Counted from the stretch's first letter, positions 28,038 to 37,047 are shown. The stretch is DNA of 64,000 bases from an uncultured Cohaesibacter sp. (GCF_963677725.1 NZ_OY782507.1:3197001-3261000); one strand, 5' to 3'. Numbers and translations: made by a program. The notes: a model not told the origin generated them from the letters alone.

Positions 28038-28376
28038 ATGAGCGCGATTGTTGGACTGACCCTTGGTGGTGACGAATGGGTGCCTCAATTTGTCGAGGCG
28101 CTTGACTCCACGAAGTGCATTGGCTGTGGCCGCTGTTTTCGCGTCTGTTCGCGCGATGTCTTCGAGTTGGTCGAGCGTGAAAGCTTGGGACTCGATGATG
28201 AGGATGACTTTGACGATGATGATCCTTTTGGGGATGACGATGATGATGATGGTTTTTCTGATGATACCAGCATGGTCATGGCGCTGAAAAATCGCGACGA
28301 CTGCATTGGTTGTGAGGCTTGTTCCAAAATTTGCCCGAAGGGTTGCTTCACGCACATGACAGGGGAAGCTGCCTAA
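28038..28376 (+). CDS. fdxB: FdxB, ferredoxin III, nif-specific 2[4Fe-4S]
   Basis: The 112-residue protein has cluster motifs C27-x2-C30-x2-C33-x3-C37 (CIGCGRCFRVC) and C89-x2-C92-x2-C95-x3-C99 (CIGCEACSKIC). Between them lies an extreme acidic run at residues 52-76, almost only Asp with Phe and Gly, encoded by GAT/GAC repeats (28194-28268). FdxB supports nitrogenase activity in several diazotrophs. It is the last gene before a strong terminator. Confidence 0.93.
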   Translation: MSAIVGLTLGGDEWVPQFVEALDSTKCIGCGRCFRVCSRDVFELVERESLGLDDEDDFDDDDPFGDDDDDDGFSDDTSMVMALKNRDDCIGCEACSKICPKGCFTHMTGEAA

Positions 28377-28424
28377 TTGGTCAACCTGATTGGCTCACTT
28401 GTTTGGCCATGGCAGCTGACAGGC

Positions 28425-28457
28425 AAAAAGGGGGCGACATGTGTCTGCCCCCTTTTT
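28425..28457 (+). terminator. Rho-independent terminator of the nifENX operon
   Basis: The stem AAAAAGGGGGC pairs with GCCCCCTTTTT and ends in a T-run. It lies 48 bases after the fdxB stop. Confidence 0.93.
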
Positions 28458-28499
28458 GTATCTTATCTCGGAAGGTTTCTGTCGAGAATGCAGTCTGTT

Positions 28500-28515
28500 T
28501 GTCGCAAATCCGACA
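28500..28515. promoter_or_regulatory. NifA upstream activator site of the iscA-nifUSV operon
   Basis: A perfect TGT-N10-ACA (TTGTCGCAAATCCGACAA context) lies 70 bases upstream of the -24 element. Confidence 0.85.
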
Positions 28516-28583
28516 ACGGTTACACCAAGGTGATTTGTTGTTTTAAGTAGTTATTTCATATAGTTAATCTATATTTTCTGCCT

Positions 28584-28599
28584 TGGCATAGCCCTTGCA
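28584..28599 (+). promoter_or_regulatory. Sigma54 (-24/-12) promoter of the iscA-nifUSVWZM operon
   Basis: TGGCATAGCCCTTGCA has GG (28585-28586) and GC (28597-28598) at N10 spacing. No further promoter was recognised up to nifM, so one transcript of about 4.9 kb is likely. Confidence 0.92.
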
Positions 28600-28641
28600 G
28601 CGCTCTGATCAATTGGATTGACAGATTGCAAGGATGACAGA

Positions 28642-28965
28642 ATGCTCACACTTTCTCACAAAGCTCAGGACGTCTTGCAACGGCTAATGGCCGAGGCATC
28701 AGAGCCACTCTCCGGCCTCCGTATCGCCGCGATTTCCGGTGGCTGTGCAGGTCTTCAATATAAGCTCGCATTGGTCGCTGGCCCCCAAGAGGGGGATCAT
28801 GTGGTCGAGACGGGTGCCGTCACACTCTATGTCGTTCCGGACAATGCCGAGATGCTGATCGGCACTGTTATCGACTTTGCAGAGAGCCTTGAGGGCTCCG
28901 GCTTCACCTTCAACAACCCCAATGCCGCATCAATGTGTTCTTGCGGTAAGAGTTTTGCCGCTTGA
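28642..28965 (+). CDS. IscA/HesB-type Fe-S carrier (nif-specific)
   Basis: The 107-residue protein starts at 28642, 7 bases after AAGGA. It has the A-type carrier cysteines: one in SGGCAGLQYKL and the C-terminal pair in MCSCGKSF. It should carry Fe-S clusters or iron to nitrogenase proteins. An iscA-like gene upstream of nifU is also known from Azotobacter. Confidence 0.9.
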   Translation: MLTLSHKAQDVLQRLMAEASEPLSGLRIAAISGGCAGLQYKLALVAGPQEGDHVVETGAVTLYVVPDNAEMLIGTVIDFAESLEGSGFTFNNPNAASMCSCGKSFAA

Positions 28966-29005
28966 TCGCAATGGATCGGCTGGTTGGCCTTTCAAGGAGA
29001 CCGTC

Positions 29006-29323
29006 ATGAGAAAGCATTTGGAGCCCGTCAAGGACCCAGCCCCCCAAGGGCGCATTGAGATGATCGAAGCGGTGATCGAGACATTTCGGCCAATGCTGCA
29101 GGCCGACAGGGGGGACATGGAGCTGGTCGAGGTGGATGGCAAGAAGGTGTTCGTCTCCATGAAGGGCGCTTGCGTCGGTTGCCAGTTGGCATCCGTCACC
29201 CTGTCGCGGGTGCAGGACAAAATGGTCGAGGCGCTGGGGGAATTTGTCCAGGTGCTGCCTGCAAGCCAGCTGAAAAAGACATCACCGGCGATGGTTTCCC
29301 TTAGCGCTCTGTCCAAGGATTGA
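29006..29323 (+). CDS. nifU: Short NifU: Nfu-type C-terminal domain only
   Basis: The 105-residue protein starts at 29006, 5 bases after AAGGAGA. It contains only the Nfu domain with the cluster-binding pair GACVGC and the preceding FRPMLQADRGDMELVEVDG. Canonical NifU is near 300 residues, with an IscU scaffold, a central 2Fe-2S domain and then Nfu. The first two are missing, and no remnant of them is visible upstream. Neighbouring iscA and nifS imply it still works in nif Fe-S assembly, perhaps with a housekeeping IscU/SufU elsewhere. Confidence 0.88.
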   Translation: MRKHLEPVKDPAPQGRIEMIEAVIETFRPMLQADRGDMELVEVDGKKVFVSMKGACVGCQLASVTLSRVQDKMVEALGEFVQVLPASQLKKTSPAMVSLSALSKD

Positions 29324-29334
29324 GGCCGGCAATC

Positions 29335-30543
29335 ATGGGCAGCATCTATCTTGACAACAATGCCACCACGCAGGTCGATGACGCGGTCGTCGAAGCGATG
29401 TTGCCCTATTTCACCGAGCAGTTTGGCAACCCGTCCAGCCTGCATCAGTTCGGCAATCGGGTGGCACGTGCGGTCAAGACAGCCCGCCAGCAGGTGCAGG
29501 CCTTGCTGGGCGCGGCTCATGAGAGTGAAATTATCTTCACCTCCTGCGGCACGGAAGCGGACAATATGGCCATTCTGTCGGCCTTGAAAGCGCAGCCGTC
29601 ACGGCGGGAAATCATAACCACGCGCGTCGAGCATCCAGCTATTCTGTCCCTGTGTCAGAGCCTCGAGCAAGACGGCTATGTCATCCATTATCTCAAGGTG
29701 GACCAACGCGGACGTCTCGATCTTGACGCCTATCAGGCTTTGCTGTCGGACAGGATCGCGCTCGTTTCGGTGATGTGGGCCAACAATGAGGCTGGTACCC
29801 TGTTCCCAATCGCCGCGATGGCGGAGCGAGCCCGGGCTGCGGGTGTGTTGTTTCACACTGATGCGGTGCAGGCGGTCGGCAAGGTTCCGATGGATCTGAA
29901 ATCGCTGCCAATCGACATGTTGTCCCTGTCGGGCCACAAACTGCATGGGCCAAAGGGCGTCGGGGTGTTGTATCTCAAACGCGGCACCCGCTTCACGCCT
30001 TTGATCGTTGGCGGGCCACAGGAACGTGGACGCAGGGCAGGCACGGAAAATGTCCCATCCATCGTCGGACTTGGGAAGGCTTGTCATTTGGCGCTGGCGT
30101 TCATGAGCGACGAGGTGACCCGCGTCAAGGCGTTGAGGGACCGGCTGGAGGGCGGCATCCTGTCCGCTGTGCCCCAGTGTTCTGTGATTGGTGATCCCGT
30201 TTATCGATTGCCCAATACCAGCATGATCGCCTTTGACGCTGTCAAAGGCGACGACATCTTGCTGCTCCTCAACAAAATGGGCGTTGCAGCCTCCTCTGGT
30301 TCTGCCTGCAGCGCAGGGGCGCAGGAACCTTCACATGTGATGCGGGCGATGAACATCCCCGCCACCGCGGCGTATGGAGCGATCCGTTTTTCCCTCTCGC
30401 GCTATACGAGCGAAGCAGAGATTGACCGGGTGATTGAGATCGTGCCGCCGATCCTCACCCAATTGCGCCAGTTTTCGCCCTGTTGGGGCGCCAATGGACC
30501 GGTTGAGACGCCCGAAAAGGCCTTCAACCCTGCCTACGTTTGA
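29335..30543 (+). CDS. nifS: NifS, cysteine desulfurase
   Basis: The 402-residue PLP enzyme begins MGSIYLDNNATTQVD. The PLP lysine is in SLSGHKLHGPKG and the catalytic Cys in SSGSACSAG. It mobilises sulfur from cysteine for Fe-S clusters of nitrogenase and its maturation proteins. It lies 11 bases after the short nifU gene. Start at 29335. Confidence 0.96.
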   Translation: MGSIYLDNNATTQVDDAVVEAMLPYFTEQFGNPSSLHQFGNRVARAVKTARQQVQALLGAAHESEIIFTSCGTEADNMAILSALKAQPSRREIITTRVEHPAILSLCQSLEQDGYVIHYLKVDQRGRLDLDAYQALLSDRIALVSVMWANNEAGTLFPIAAMAERARAAGVLFHTDAVQAVGKVPMDLKSLPIDMLSLSGHKLHGPKGVGVLYLKRGTRFTPLIVGGPQERGRRAGTENVPSIVGLGKACHLALAFMSDEVTRVKALRDRLEGGILSAVPQCSVIGDPVYRLPNTSMIAFDAVKGDDILLLLNKMGVAASSGSACSAGAQEPSHVMRAMNIPATAAYGAIRFSLSRYTSEAEIDRVIEIVPPILTQLRQFSPCWGANGPVETPEKAFNPAYV

Positions 30544-30558
30544 CAAGGAGTGTGTGTG

Positions 30559-31701
30559 ATGAGCGAGCGACGAACAATCGTGATTGATGATACCACCCTG
30601 CGCGATGGGGAGCAGTCGGCTGGCGTCGCCTTCACGCAGCAGGAAAAATGCGAAATTGCGCGCAATCTGGCCGCAGCCGGTGTGCCGGAGCTTGAGATTG
30701 GCATTCCGGCAATGGGCCATGAGGAGCAGGAGACAATCCGCTCGATCACGGCGCTTGATCTTGATCTTCGCACCATCGTCTGGTGCCGGATGTGTGAAGA
30801 GGATCTAAAGGCTGCCAAGGGTCTTGGGGTGACAATGATCGATCTGTCGATCCCGATGTCCGATCAGCAGATCAAGCACAAATTGCAACGGGATCGCGAC
30901 CATGTGCTTGCCCAGATTGCCCGGATGGTGCCAATGGCACTGGATGCGGGTTTTGAGGTGCTGGTGGGGGGCGAGGATGCCTCCCGCGCCGATCTTGATT
31001 TTGTGCTGTCGGTTCTGGACGTGGCCCAACAGGCAGGGGCCCAGAGATTCCGGTTTGCCGATACGGTGGGCATTCTGGAGCCCTTTGGCACGGCGGAGAT
31101 ATTTCGCACGCTGCGGCAGAATTCCGATCTGGAGCTGGAAATGCATGCCCATGACGATTACGGACTGGCAACAGCCAACAGTCTGGCCGCCGCGCTGGGT
31201 GGTGCGACTCATGTCAACACCACGGTGAATGGACTTGGAGAGCGGGCGGGCAATGCCTCGCTTGAGGAATTTGTCGCCTCGGCTGCTAGCCTTTACGGCT
31301 TTGAGACGGGCATTGACCAGCGGCATTTTCATGCCTTGTCTGAGCTGGTGGCAAAGGCCTCGGGCCGACCAGTGCCCCACCAGAAAAGCCTGGTGGGCTC
31401 CTTCGTCTTTACCCATGAAAGCGGCATTCATGTGGACGGGTTGGTCAAGGATCCCAAAAACTATCAGGGCCTCGACCCTGTGTCGTTGGGGCGTCAGCAT
31501 GAATTGGTGCTCGGTAAGCATTCGGGCACGCGAGCGGTGCTCCATGTCTATGAAAAGCTGGGTCTGACCCTATCGGTGGCTGAGGCGATGGATATTCTGG
31601 CGCGTGTGCGGCGCTTTGCGGAAATCTACAAAAGGTCACCGGATGAGGCGGATCTTTTGGCCTTTCACCGTGACCTGATGGCCCAAGGGCATGCCGCCTA
31701 G
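30559..31701 (+). CDS. nifV: NifV, homocitrate synthase
   Basis: The 380-residue protein starts at 30559 after AAGGAG. It has the DRE-TIM metallolyase features DDTTLRDGEQSAG near the N-terminus, the metal site MHAHDDYGLATAN and GLGERAGNASLEE. It makes homocitrate from 2-oxoglutarate and acetyl-CoA, the organic ligand of FeMo-co. It lies 15 bases after nifS. Confidence 0.95.
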   Translation: MSERRTIVIDDTTLRDGEQSAGVAFTQQEKCEIARNLAAAGVPELEIGIPAMGHEEQETIRSITALDLDLRTIVWCRMCEEDLKAAKGLGVTMIDLSIPMSDQQIKHKLQRDRDHVLAQIARMVPMALDAGFEVLVGGEDASRADLDFVLSVLDVAQQAGAQRFRFADTVGILEPFGTAEIFRTLRQNSDLELEMHAHDDYGLATANSLAAALGGATHVNTTVNGLGERAGNASLEEFVASAASLYGFETGIDQRHFHALSELVAKASGRPVPHQKSLVGSFVFTHESGIHVDGLVKDPKNYQGLDPVSLGRQHELVLGKHSGTRAVLHVYEKLGLTLSVAEAMDILARVRRFAEIYKRSPDEADLLAFHRDLMAQGHAA

Positions 31702-31734
31702 GCGTGGGGATGCAGACATGCACAGGAGAGACGG

Positions 31735-32049
31735 ATGAGAAATGAAGAGATTGAAGCGGATCTGGTGGATCTGTCGAGCGCAGAGGACTTTCTGGACTAT
31801 TTCGACATTGCCTATGATCCGCACGTTGTCACGGTCAATCGGCTGCATATCCTGCAGCGCTTTCATGACTATCTCACATTGGACCAAGACGGGCCCGCTG
31901 CAGGTGAAGAATGGTGGGACTATTATACCCGTCAATTGAGCCTTGCCTATCATGACTTCGTCAAATCCGATGCCCAGACCGAGAAGGTGTTCAAGGTCTT
32001 CAAGGCCTCCGAGCCTGCCTTCGTTCCGATTGAGGAGTTGTTGAAGTGA
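31735..32049 (+). CDS. nifW: NifW, nitrogenase-stabilising protein
   Basis: The 104-residue protein begins MRNEEIEADLVDLSSAEDFL and contains FFDIAYDPHVV-like and FHDYLTLDQDG stretches typical of NifW. NifW binds the MoFe protein and protects or matures it. It overlaps nifZ by 4 bases. Confidence 0.9.
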   Translation: MRNEEIEADLVDLSSAEDFLDYFDIAYDPHVVTVNRLHILQRFHDYLTLDQDGPAAGEEWWDYYTRQLSLAYHDFVKSDAQTEKVFKVFKASEPAFVPIEELLK

Positions 32050-32534
32050 GTGACACTGCTTTGCCCCCGCCGCGATTTGACTATGGAGATGTTGTCCGCG
32101 TTCAGCGCAATGTGCGCAATGACGGCACTTTCCCCGGTGAAAAGACCGGGGCCTTGCTGATCCGGCGCGGCTCGACAGGGGTGGTTAGAGATGTTGGCAC
32201 CTTCTTGCAGGATCAGGTGATCTATACGGTCCATTTCACTGATGAAGACAAGATTGTCGGCTGTCGTGACCGGGAATTGCTGTCGATTGACGAGGATTGG
32301 ACGCCGAGCCGCTACGAATTTGGCGAGAAGGTTACCGCCCGTCTGCCGCTGGGCATCCAGGGCGATGTCATCGTGGAAAAGGGAGCAGAAGGGGAAGTTC
32401 TCAAAGTCTTGCGCAACGAGGCCATGGTCGAGGCGGTCGGATCTGTGGCCTATCATGTGCGGTTTCCCGGCAGGACATTGTTGGTGCCCGAAAGTGCGCT
32501 TGATGGCTTTGCCAGTGAGGATCAGGATGATTGA
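32046..32534 (+). CDS. nifZ: NifZ, P-cluster maturation factor with two NifZ repeats
   Basis: The 162-residue protein has two copies of the NifZ beta domain: one at about residues 6-80 (FDYGDVVRVQRNVRNDGTFP, then QVIYTVHF) and one at about 84-150 (YEFGEKVTARLPLGIQGDV, then VAYHVRFPGR). NifZ acts in formation of the second P-cluster. It overlaps nifW upstream and nifM downstream. Confidence 0.9.
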   Translation: MSDTALPPPRFDYGDVVRVQRNVRNDGTFPGEKTGALLIRRGSTGVVRDVGTFLQDQVIYTVHFTDEDKIVGCRDRELLSIDEDWTPSRYEFGEKVTARLPLGIQGDVIVEKGAEGEVLKVLRNEAMVEAVGSVAYHVRFPGRTLLVPESALDGFASEDQDD

Positions 32535-33432
32535 GGGTTGTGTAATTGGTGTGGGTCTGCATGACGAGGACAAAAGTGAGGACGGTGTTCTTGCCCATCA
32601 TCTGATGCGGGCGTCGCTGGCGGCCTTTCAGTGTCGGTTTGACCAACTGACCCCTGAGCAACAGCAAGCTGTTGAGGCGACTGCTCGAAAAGCCATGGCG
32701 ATCGAGAGCGCGGTTCTGGCGAGCCGGGAGGCATGGGATATTTTCCTGCCTGAGACAATGATCGTTGAGGCCGTGGAAACCGTCCGGGCGCGCTATGACT
32801 CCCATCAGGACTTTGAGTGTGATCTGGCAGCGAATGGGCTGGATGAACAGACGCTGGCGCTGGCGCTTTCCCGTGACATGTGGGTGGATGCGGTTCTGAG
32901 CCGTGTGGTGAAGGATATTGCACCCCCAAGCGTGGTGGATGCCAAAGGTTGGTATGACAGTCATCCAGCGCATTTTGCCGTGCCTGAACGACGGACGGCG
33001 CGTCACATATTGATCACCATCAATGAAGATTTTGCAGACAATCACCGTGACACAGCGCAGCTGAACATCGAATCGATCTGCAATCAGCTGGATGGTTCTG
33101 TGGATCAGTTCGCGCAGCTTGCCAAACAACATTCCGAATGTCCGACGGCTATGGATGGTGGAAAGCTTGGCGCGGTGCCACGCGGAACGCTGTATAAAAG
33201 CCTTGATGAGATGCTTTTCAAAATGGGCGAGGGGGCCGTCAGCTGTGTGCTGGAAAGCGAGATGGGCTTTCATATTCTGCTGTGCGAGGCGATCCATCAT
33301 GCGGAGATCATACCCTTTGCCAAAGCCAAAGACCGGATTGTTGATCGGCTCTTTGCACGAAAGCGTCAAATTGCCCAGCGGCAGTGGATTGAAAGTCTCA
33401 GCCTTCAAGGTGTTGCCTTGCGGGAGGCATGA
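32527..33432 (+). CDS. nifM: NifM, PpiC-type prolyl isomerase for NifH maturation
   Basis: The 301-residue protein starts at 32527 inside the nifZ end, after a GAGGAT site. It has an N-terminal helical region (1-140) and a parvulin domain with RRTARHILITINEDF, GGKLGAVPRGTLYKSLDEML and MGFHILLCEAI. NifM is needed for active NifH in Azotobacter and Klebsiella and is rare outside gammaproteobacteria. It is the last nif gene; no clean terminator follows. Confidence 0.92.
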   Translation: MIEGCVIGVGLHDEDKSEDGVLAHHLMRASLAAFQCRFDQLTPEQQQAVEATARKAMAIESAVLASREAWDIFLPETMIVEAVETVRARYDSHQDFECDLAANGLDEQTLALALSRDMWVDAVLSRVVKDIAPPSVVDAKGWYDSHPAHFAVPERRTARHILITINEDFADNHRDTAQLNIESICNQLDGSVDQFAQLAKQHSECPTAMDGGKLGAVPRGTLYKSLDEMLFKMGEGAVSCVLESEMGFHILLCEAIHHAEIIPFAKAKDRIVDRLFARKRQIAQRQWIESLSLQGVALREA

Positions 33433-33572
33433 AACCCAATCTGTCCTGCCAGCATCTACGAAGTGCAAAAAAGCAAAATGCAGACACGTGCGTGATGCTG
33501 GCGCTTTGTCGGGCTTTCTGGTCGTCCTCTTCCTCTATAGTCTGTCCATAAGCCCCATGATGCGGGCATGGT

Positions 33573-33592
33573 CCTTTGCGCTTTTGCAAAGG
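33573..33592 (+). other. Stem-loop before the beta-hydroxyacid dehydrogenase gene
   Basis: A perfect 7-bp stem CCTTTGC/GCAAAGG with a 6-base loop lies 20 bases before the start codon. It may influence expression of the downstream gene. No U-run is present. Confidence 0.3.
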
Positions 33593-33612
33593 GCAACAAG
33601 AAGGAATGGACA

Positions 33613-34503
33613 ATGGCGAAAATCGGATTTCTGGGGCTGGGCCTGATGGGGCGCGGCATGGCTGCCTGCCTTTTGCAGGCCGGTCATGAGGTGACGGTGT
33701 GGAACCGCTCGGCGGACAAATGTACGGCGCTTGAAGCGTTGGGGGCCAATGTGGGCCACAATCCTGCGGCGGCGGCGAAGGGGGCCGATATGGTCATCTC
33801 CATGGTTGCTGATGATTTTGCCTCCGAGCGGGTCTGGATGGCCGAAGATGGCGCATTATCAGAGGCCAAGCCCGGCATGATGGCTGTTGAATGCTCGACC
33901 ATTTCTCACACCCATGTGAGCCGTCTTCATGAAGCCGCAAAGGCACGTGATGTGCACTATATCGATTGTCCGGTGCTTGGGCCGCCTGCGAGCGCTGCCA
34001 ATGGCAGCCTCGTTCTGCTGGTCGGAACACAAGGGGATGTGCTCACCAGGGCGCGGCCTATCCTTGAGGTGATCTCGGAGTCCATTCTGCATTTTGGAAA
34101 GGTGGGTACTGGCACCAGCTTCAAGCTGATCAACAATATGCTGGGGGCTGTTCATGTCGCGGCGATTGCCGAGGCAACCCACCTGGCGCACAAGCTGGCG
34201 CTCGATCCCGATACGCTGGTGACGGCGGTGGAAAGTGGACCATGTGCCAGCCGTCACACGGTGCGGATGATCCGGGCCATGGCACATAACAAATTGTCTG
34301 ATCAGGCAGGGCTTGCCATCGGTTTGCGTGAGAAAGACACCCGCTATTGCATGGCCATGGCCAAGGCCAACGAGACGGGCCTGTCGATCGGCGAGACGGC
34401 TTATGGTTGGTACAAAGAGGCTTTGAGCAGTGTTGCCGGGGAGGATGATTCCGCCATGTTGCAGGTGATTACCGAGCATAATGGCTTTGTGCCGAAAGGC
34501 TGA
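33613..34503 (+). CDS. NAD(P)-dependent beta-hydroxyacid dehydrogenase
   Basis: The 296-residue protein starts at 33613 after AAGGA. It has the Rossmann motif GFLGLGLMGRGMA (5-17), the substrate loop DCPVLGPPASAANGSLVLLVG and the catalytic Lys in FKLINNMLG. This is the 3-hydroxyisobutyrate / tartronate-semialdehyde reductase superfamily. The substrate is not readable. It begins the catabolic region after nifM and is convergent with tcuB. Confidence 0.85.
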   Translation: MAKIGFLGLGLMGRGMAACLLQAGHEVTVWNRSADKCTALEALGANVGHNPAAAAKGADMVISMVADDFASERVWMAEDGALSEAKPGMMAVECSTISHTHVSRLHEAAKARDVHYIDCPVLGPPASAANGSLVLLVGTQGDVLTRARPILEVISESILHFGKVGTGTSFKLINNMLGAVHVAAIAEATHLAHKLALDPDTLVTAVESGPCASRHTVRMIRAMAHNKLSDQAGLAIGLREKDTRYCMAMAKANETGLSIGETAYGWYKEALSSVAGEDDSAMLQVITEHNGFVPKG

Positions 34504-34527
34504 CACTGGGTCAGTTTCCTGTCACCA

Positions 34528-34565
34528 TACCCGCAATTCGCGATGATGTGAGCGACTTGCGGGTA
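34528..34565. terminator. Long symmetric stem-loop between convergent genes
   Basis: A perfect 9-bp stem TACCCGCAA/TTGCGGGTA encloses a second TCGC/GCGA pairing. It separates the dehydrogenase gene from tcuB. It lacks U-runs on both strands, so termination is only a suggestion. Confidence 0.4.
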
Positions 34566-34595
34566 CGGCAATGGGTTGGATCCATTTGGAGGCAA

Positions 34596-35672
34596 TCAGG
34601 CTTTCGCCAATCGCTGCTTCTGGGCTTCCTTGATCAAAGCGGCCAGACGATAAAAGCCATGGGCCATTTTGGTGAAGGGGGTGAGCAGGAAAAAGGCCAG
34701 CACGCTGCCAAGATGGAGAGCCAGCAACAAAGGCATCAGAGGGCTTGATCCAAGCGCATAAAGCAGCAGGCCTGAGAGTGCGACAAAGCCCAGCAGCAGA
34801 ATGAAGCCGATCTCGCCGCTCCATGCAGAGGGGGCGCCCAGATCCCGATCGGACCTGAGCTTGAGATACAGCATGAAGCCGCAGCCAATCGTCAGCAGAA
34901 TGCCTCCGGTCAAGCCGAGCAATTTGGGAGCAGAAAAGAGGCCATAGGGGGCGGGCATATCCAATAGATAATGCATCAAAGTGGCGACAGATGTCGCGGC
35001 AAAGCAGAGAAGGAAGCCATACATGATTGCGTGATGGGCCTGGCGTCTGGCTTGGGAGAATTTGTCCTCTTCCTCAAAATTGCAACCCTGACCATGGCCT
35101 GCGGCCAAATCCGTCATTTTAGCGGCCATGCCAAAGGCTTGTTTGATGTCGGCGAATTGGATCGCGCCACCTCCCACTGCTTGCCAATAGCGGCGGAGAC
35201 TGACGATCAGGCTGACAATCGGCAACAGGAAAGCCGGGGCGAAGATCGCGACCATCATATTGTGGGACAAGACCGCATAAAATCCCGCGCCACCTGCCTG
35301 ATTGCCGAGCAGTTTGGCAAGGCCGAAGAGAACCGCAAAAGCCAGCATGGTGGCAATCGCGATCAGGGTGCCACGGGTCTGGAAGGTCCGGGCAACGCTT
35401 GCTGGATAGGCGAATTCCTGCCAGCTTTCCGCCCGCAATTCGGCCATCGCTTTGGGGAAATTGAGGTTGAATTCATGCGGCGCGGTATATTGGCATGCAT
35501 AATAGCAACCACGGCAATTGTGACAAAGATTGGCCAGTTGCGTCAGATCGGCATCGGAGAATGCGCGTTCACGATGCAGGGCCGGGAAGACCGAACAATA
35601 GCCCTCGCAATAGCGGCAGGCATTGCAGATTTCGGACTGGCGGCGGGCTTCGGCGAGAAGATCAGTGAGCAT
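34596..35672 (-). CDS. tcuB: TcuB-like membrane Fe-S protein (tricarballylate utilisation)
   Basis: The 358-residue protein has two N-terminal 4Fe-4S motifs (C16/19/22/26 and C50/53/56/60), then about six membrane helices with several His. TcuB is proposed to reoxidise the flavin of TcuA and pass electrons to the membrane pool. It overlaps tcuA by 11 bases and shares its operon. Confidence 0.88.
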   Translation of the reverse strand: MLTDLLAEARRQSEICNACRYCEGYCSVFPALHRERAFSDADLTQLANLCHNCRGCYYACQYTAPHEFNLNFPKAMAELRAESWQEFAYPASVARTFQTRGTLIAIATMLAFAVLFGLAKLLGNQAGGAGFYAVLSHNMMVAIFAPAFLLPIVSLIVSLRRYWQAVGGGAIQFADIKQAFGMAAKMTDLAAGHGQGCNFEEEDKFSQARRQAHHAIMYGFLLCFAATSVATLMHYLLDMPAPYGLFSAPKLLGLTGGILLTIGCGFMLYLKLRSDRDLGAPSAWSGEIGFILLLGFVALSGLLLYALGSSPLMPLLLALHLGSVLAFFLLTPFTKMAHGFYRLAALIKEAQKQRLAKA

Positions 35673-37047
35673 GTTTGGCGGCCTCCCGACCTGCTATGCG
35701 TCCGAATACGGTTCCAATTGTCATGCCGAAGCCGGCAAGATAGCCTTGGCTGAGAATGGAGCCTGCCATGGTTTCGCCCGCGGCCCAGAGGTTTTTGACC
35801 TTGCCGCTGGCTATGCTGCATTGGGCATTTTCATCGACCTTGAGGCCGAGATAGGTAAAGGTCACACCGGTGCGCAGACTGTATCCATAATAGGGTGGCT
35901 GGTTGATGGGGCGTGCCCAGTTGGTTTTGGGTGGTTCAATGCCTTGTGTGGTGACGCCATCCAGTTCGGTCGGGTGAAAGTTGCTGTCGTCGCCACAGGC
36001 GGCGTTGAACCGGGAGACCGTCTCGGTCAGGCGGGCAGGCTCCAGTCCCAGTTTTTCCGCCAGCTCTTCAAGGCTGTCCGCCTTAATGGGTGGGAAGACC
36101 GAAGGCATGAAAAGATTGATCGATTTGTTGTCAATGATCACATAACCCACCTGTTCAGGCTGGGCCGCAACAAGGCGGCCCCAGATGGCATAGCGTTTCG
36201 GCCAGACATCTTCGCCTTCATTGTAAAAGCGCTCGCCATGCTTGTTGACGACAATGGAGAATGGAACGCAGTCAAGGCGGGTGACGATGCCGCCATCGAA
36301 TTTCGGTGCGCGACCATCAATCGCGACTGCGTGGCACTGTGTTGGGTCGCCAACGGATGCTATGCCCTGATCGAGCAGATCGGCCAACACGACGCCCCGA
36401 TTGTAAGGCGTGCCACGAATGAGGAAATTCTCTGCTGCGGGGCCCCAGGCGCGCGCCAGCCATTCTGTGTCTGCCTGAAAGCCGCCAGAGGCGACAATCA
36501 CCGACTTTGCGTGGATGCGTTGGTCCTTGCCATTGTGGTCATAGTCGATCCATTGGATTTCATCGTTGGTCAGTTCCAGATGGGTGACATGGGCTTCATA
36601 CAACACCTTGACGCCGAGAGACTCGGCGGTGCGGTAATAGGCATTGACCAGGCTTTTGCCGCCACCCATGAAAAAGGCATTGGTGCGGGCCAGCGACAGG
36701 GTGCCGGACAGGGAGGGTTGGAAATGCACGCCATGAGCCTGCATCCATGGCAGGCACTCCTCAGAGGTGCGAATGGCAAGGCGTGCCAATTTTTCGTCGG
36801 TCTTGCCCTGAGTGACCTTGAGCAAATCCTCAAAATATTCATCCTCGCTATAATCATCGACCAGCGGCCCCAAGGGGCCTTGATGCATACAGCGGAAATT
36901 GCGGGTATGGCGTGAGTTTCCGCCGCGATAGGCTTTGGGTGCGGTTTCCAAAATCAGGACTTTGCTGCCTGCCTCTGCTGCGGTGATGGCCGCGCAAAGG
37001 GCAGCATTGCCGCCGCCGATAACCACGATGTCTGTTTCTTGTTCCAT
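35662..37047 (-). CDS. tcuA: TcuA-like FAD-dependent tricarballylate dehydrogenase
   Basis: The 461-residue flavoprotein starts at the ATG at 37047 (MEQETDIVVIGGG); AGGG stands just upstream, while a GTG 15 bases earlier is less likely. The dinucleotide loop is GGGNAALCAA, and the C-terminus has the FAD site LWAAGETMAGSILSQGYLAG. The family oxidises tricarballylate to cis-aconitate; fumarate-reductase-like relatives are the alternative. It is divergent from a LysR regulator. Confidence 0.85.
   Translation of the reverse strand: MEQETDIVVIGGGNAALCAAITAAEAGSKVLILETAPKAYRGGNSRHTRNFRCMHQGPLGPLVDDYSEDEYFEDLLKVTQGKTDEKLARLAIRTSEECLPWMQAHGVHFQPSLSGTLSLARTNAFFMGGGKSLVNAYYRTAESLGVKVLYEAHVTHLELTNDEIQWIDYDHNGKDQRIHAKSVIVASGGFQADTEWLARAWGPAAENFLIRGTPYNRGVVLADLLDQGIASVGDPTQCHAVAIDGRAPKFDGGIVTRLDCVPFSIVVNKHGERFYNEGEDVWPKRYAIWGRLVAAQPEQVGYVIIDNKSINLFMPSVFPPIKADSLEELAEKLGLEPARLTETVSRFNAACGDDSNFHPTELDGVTTQGIEPPKTNWARPINQPPYYGYSLRTGVTFTYLGLKVDENAQCSIASGKVKNLWAAGETMAGSILSQGYLAGFGMTIGTVFGRIAGREAAKHAH

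Noticed and set aside
28194-28268. GAT/GAC repeat as a non-coding microsatellite
   Set aside because: It stays in frame inside fdxB between two intact ferredoxin motifs, so it is coding.
35623-36915. 430-residue plus-strand frame opposite tcuA
   Set aside because: tcuA has clear FAD motifs on the other strand; this is a shadow.
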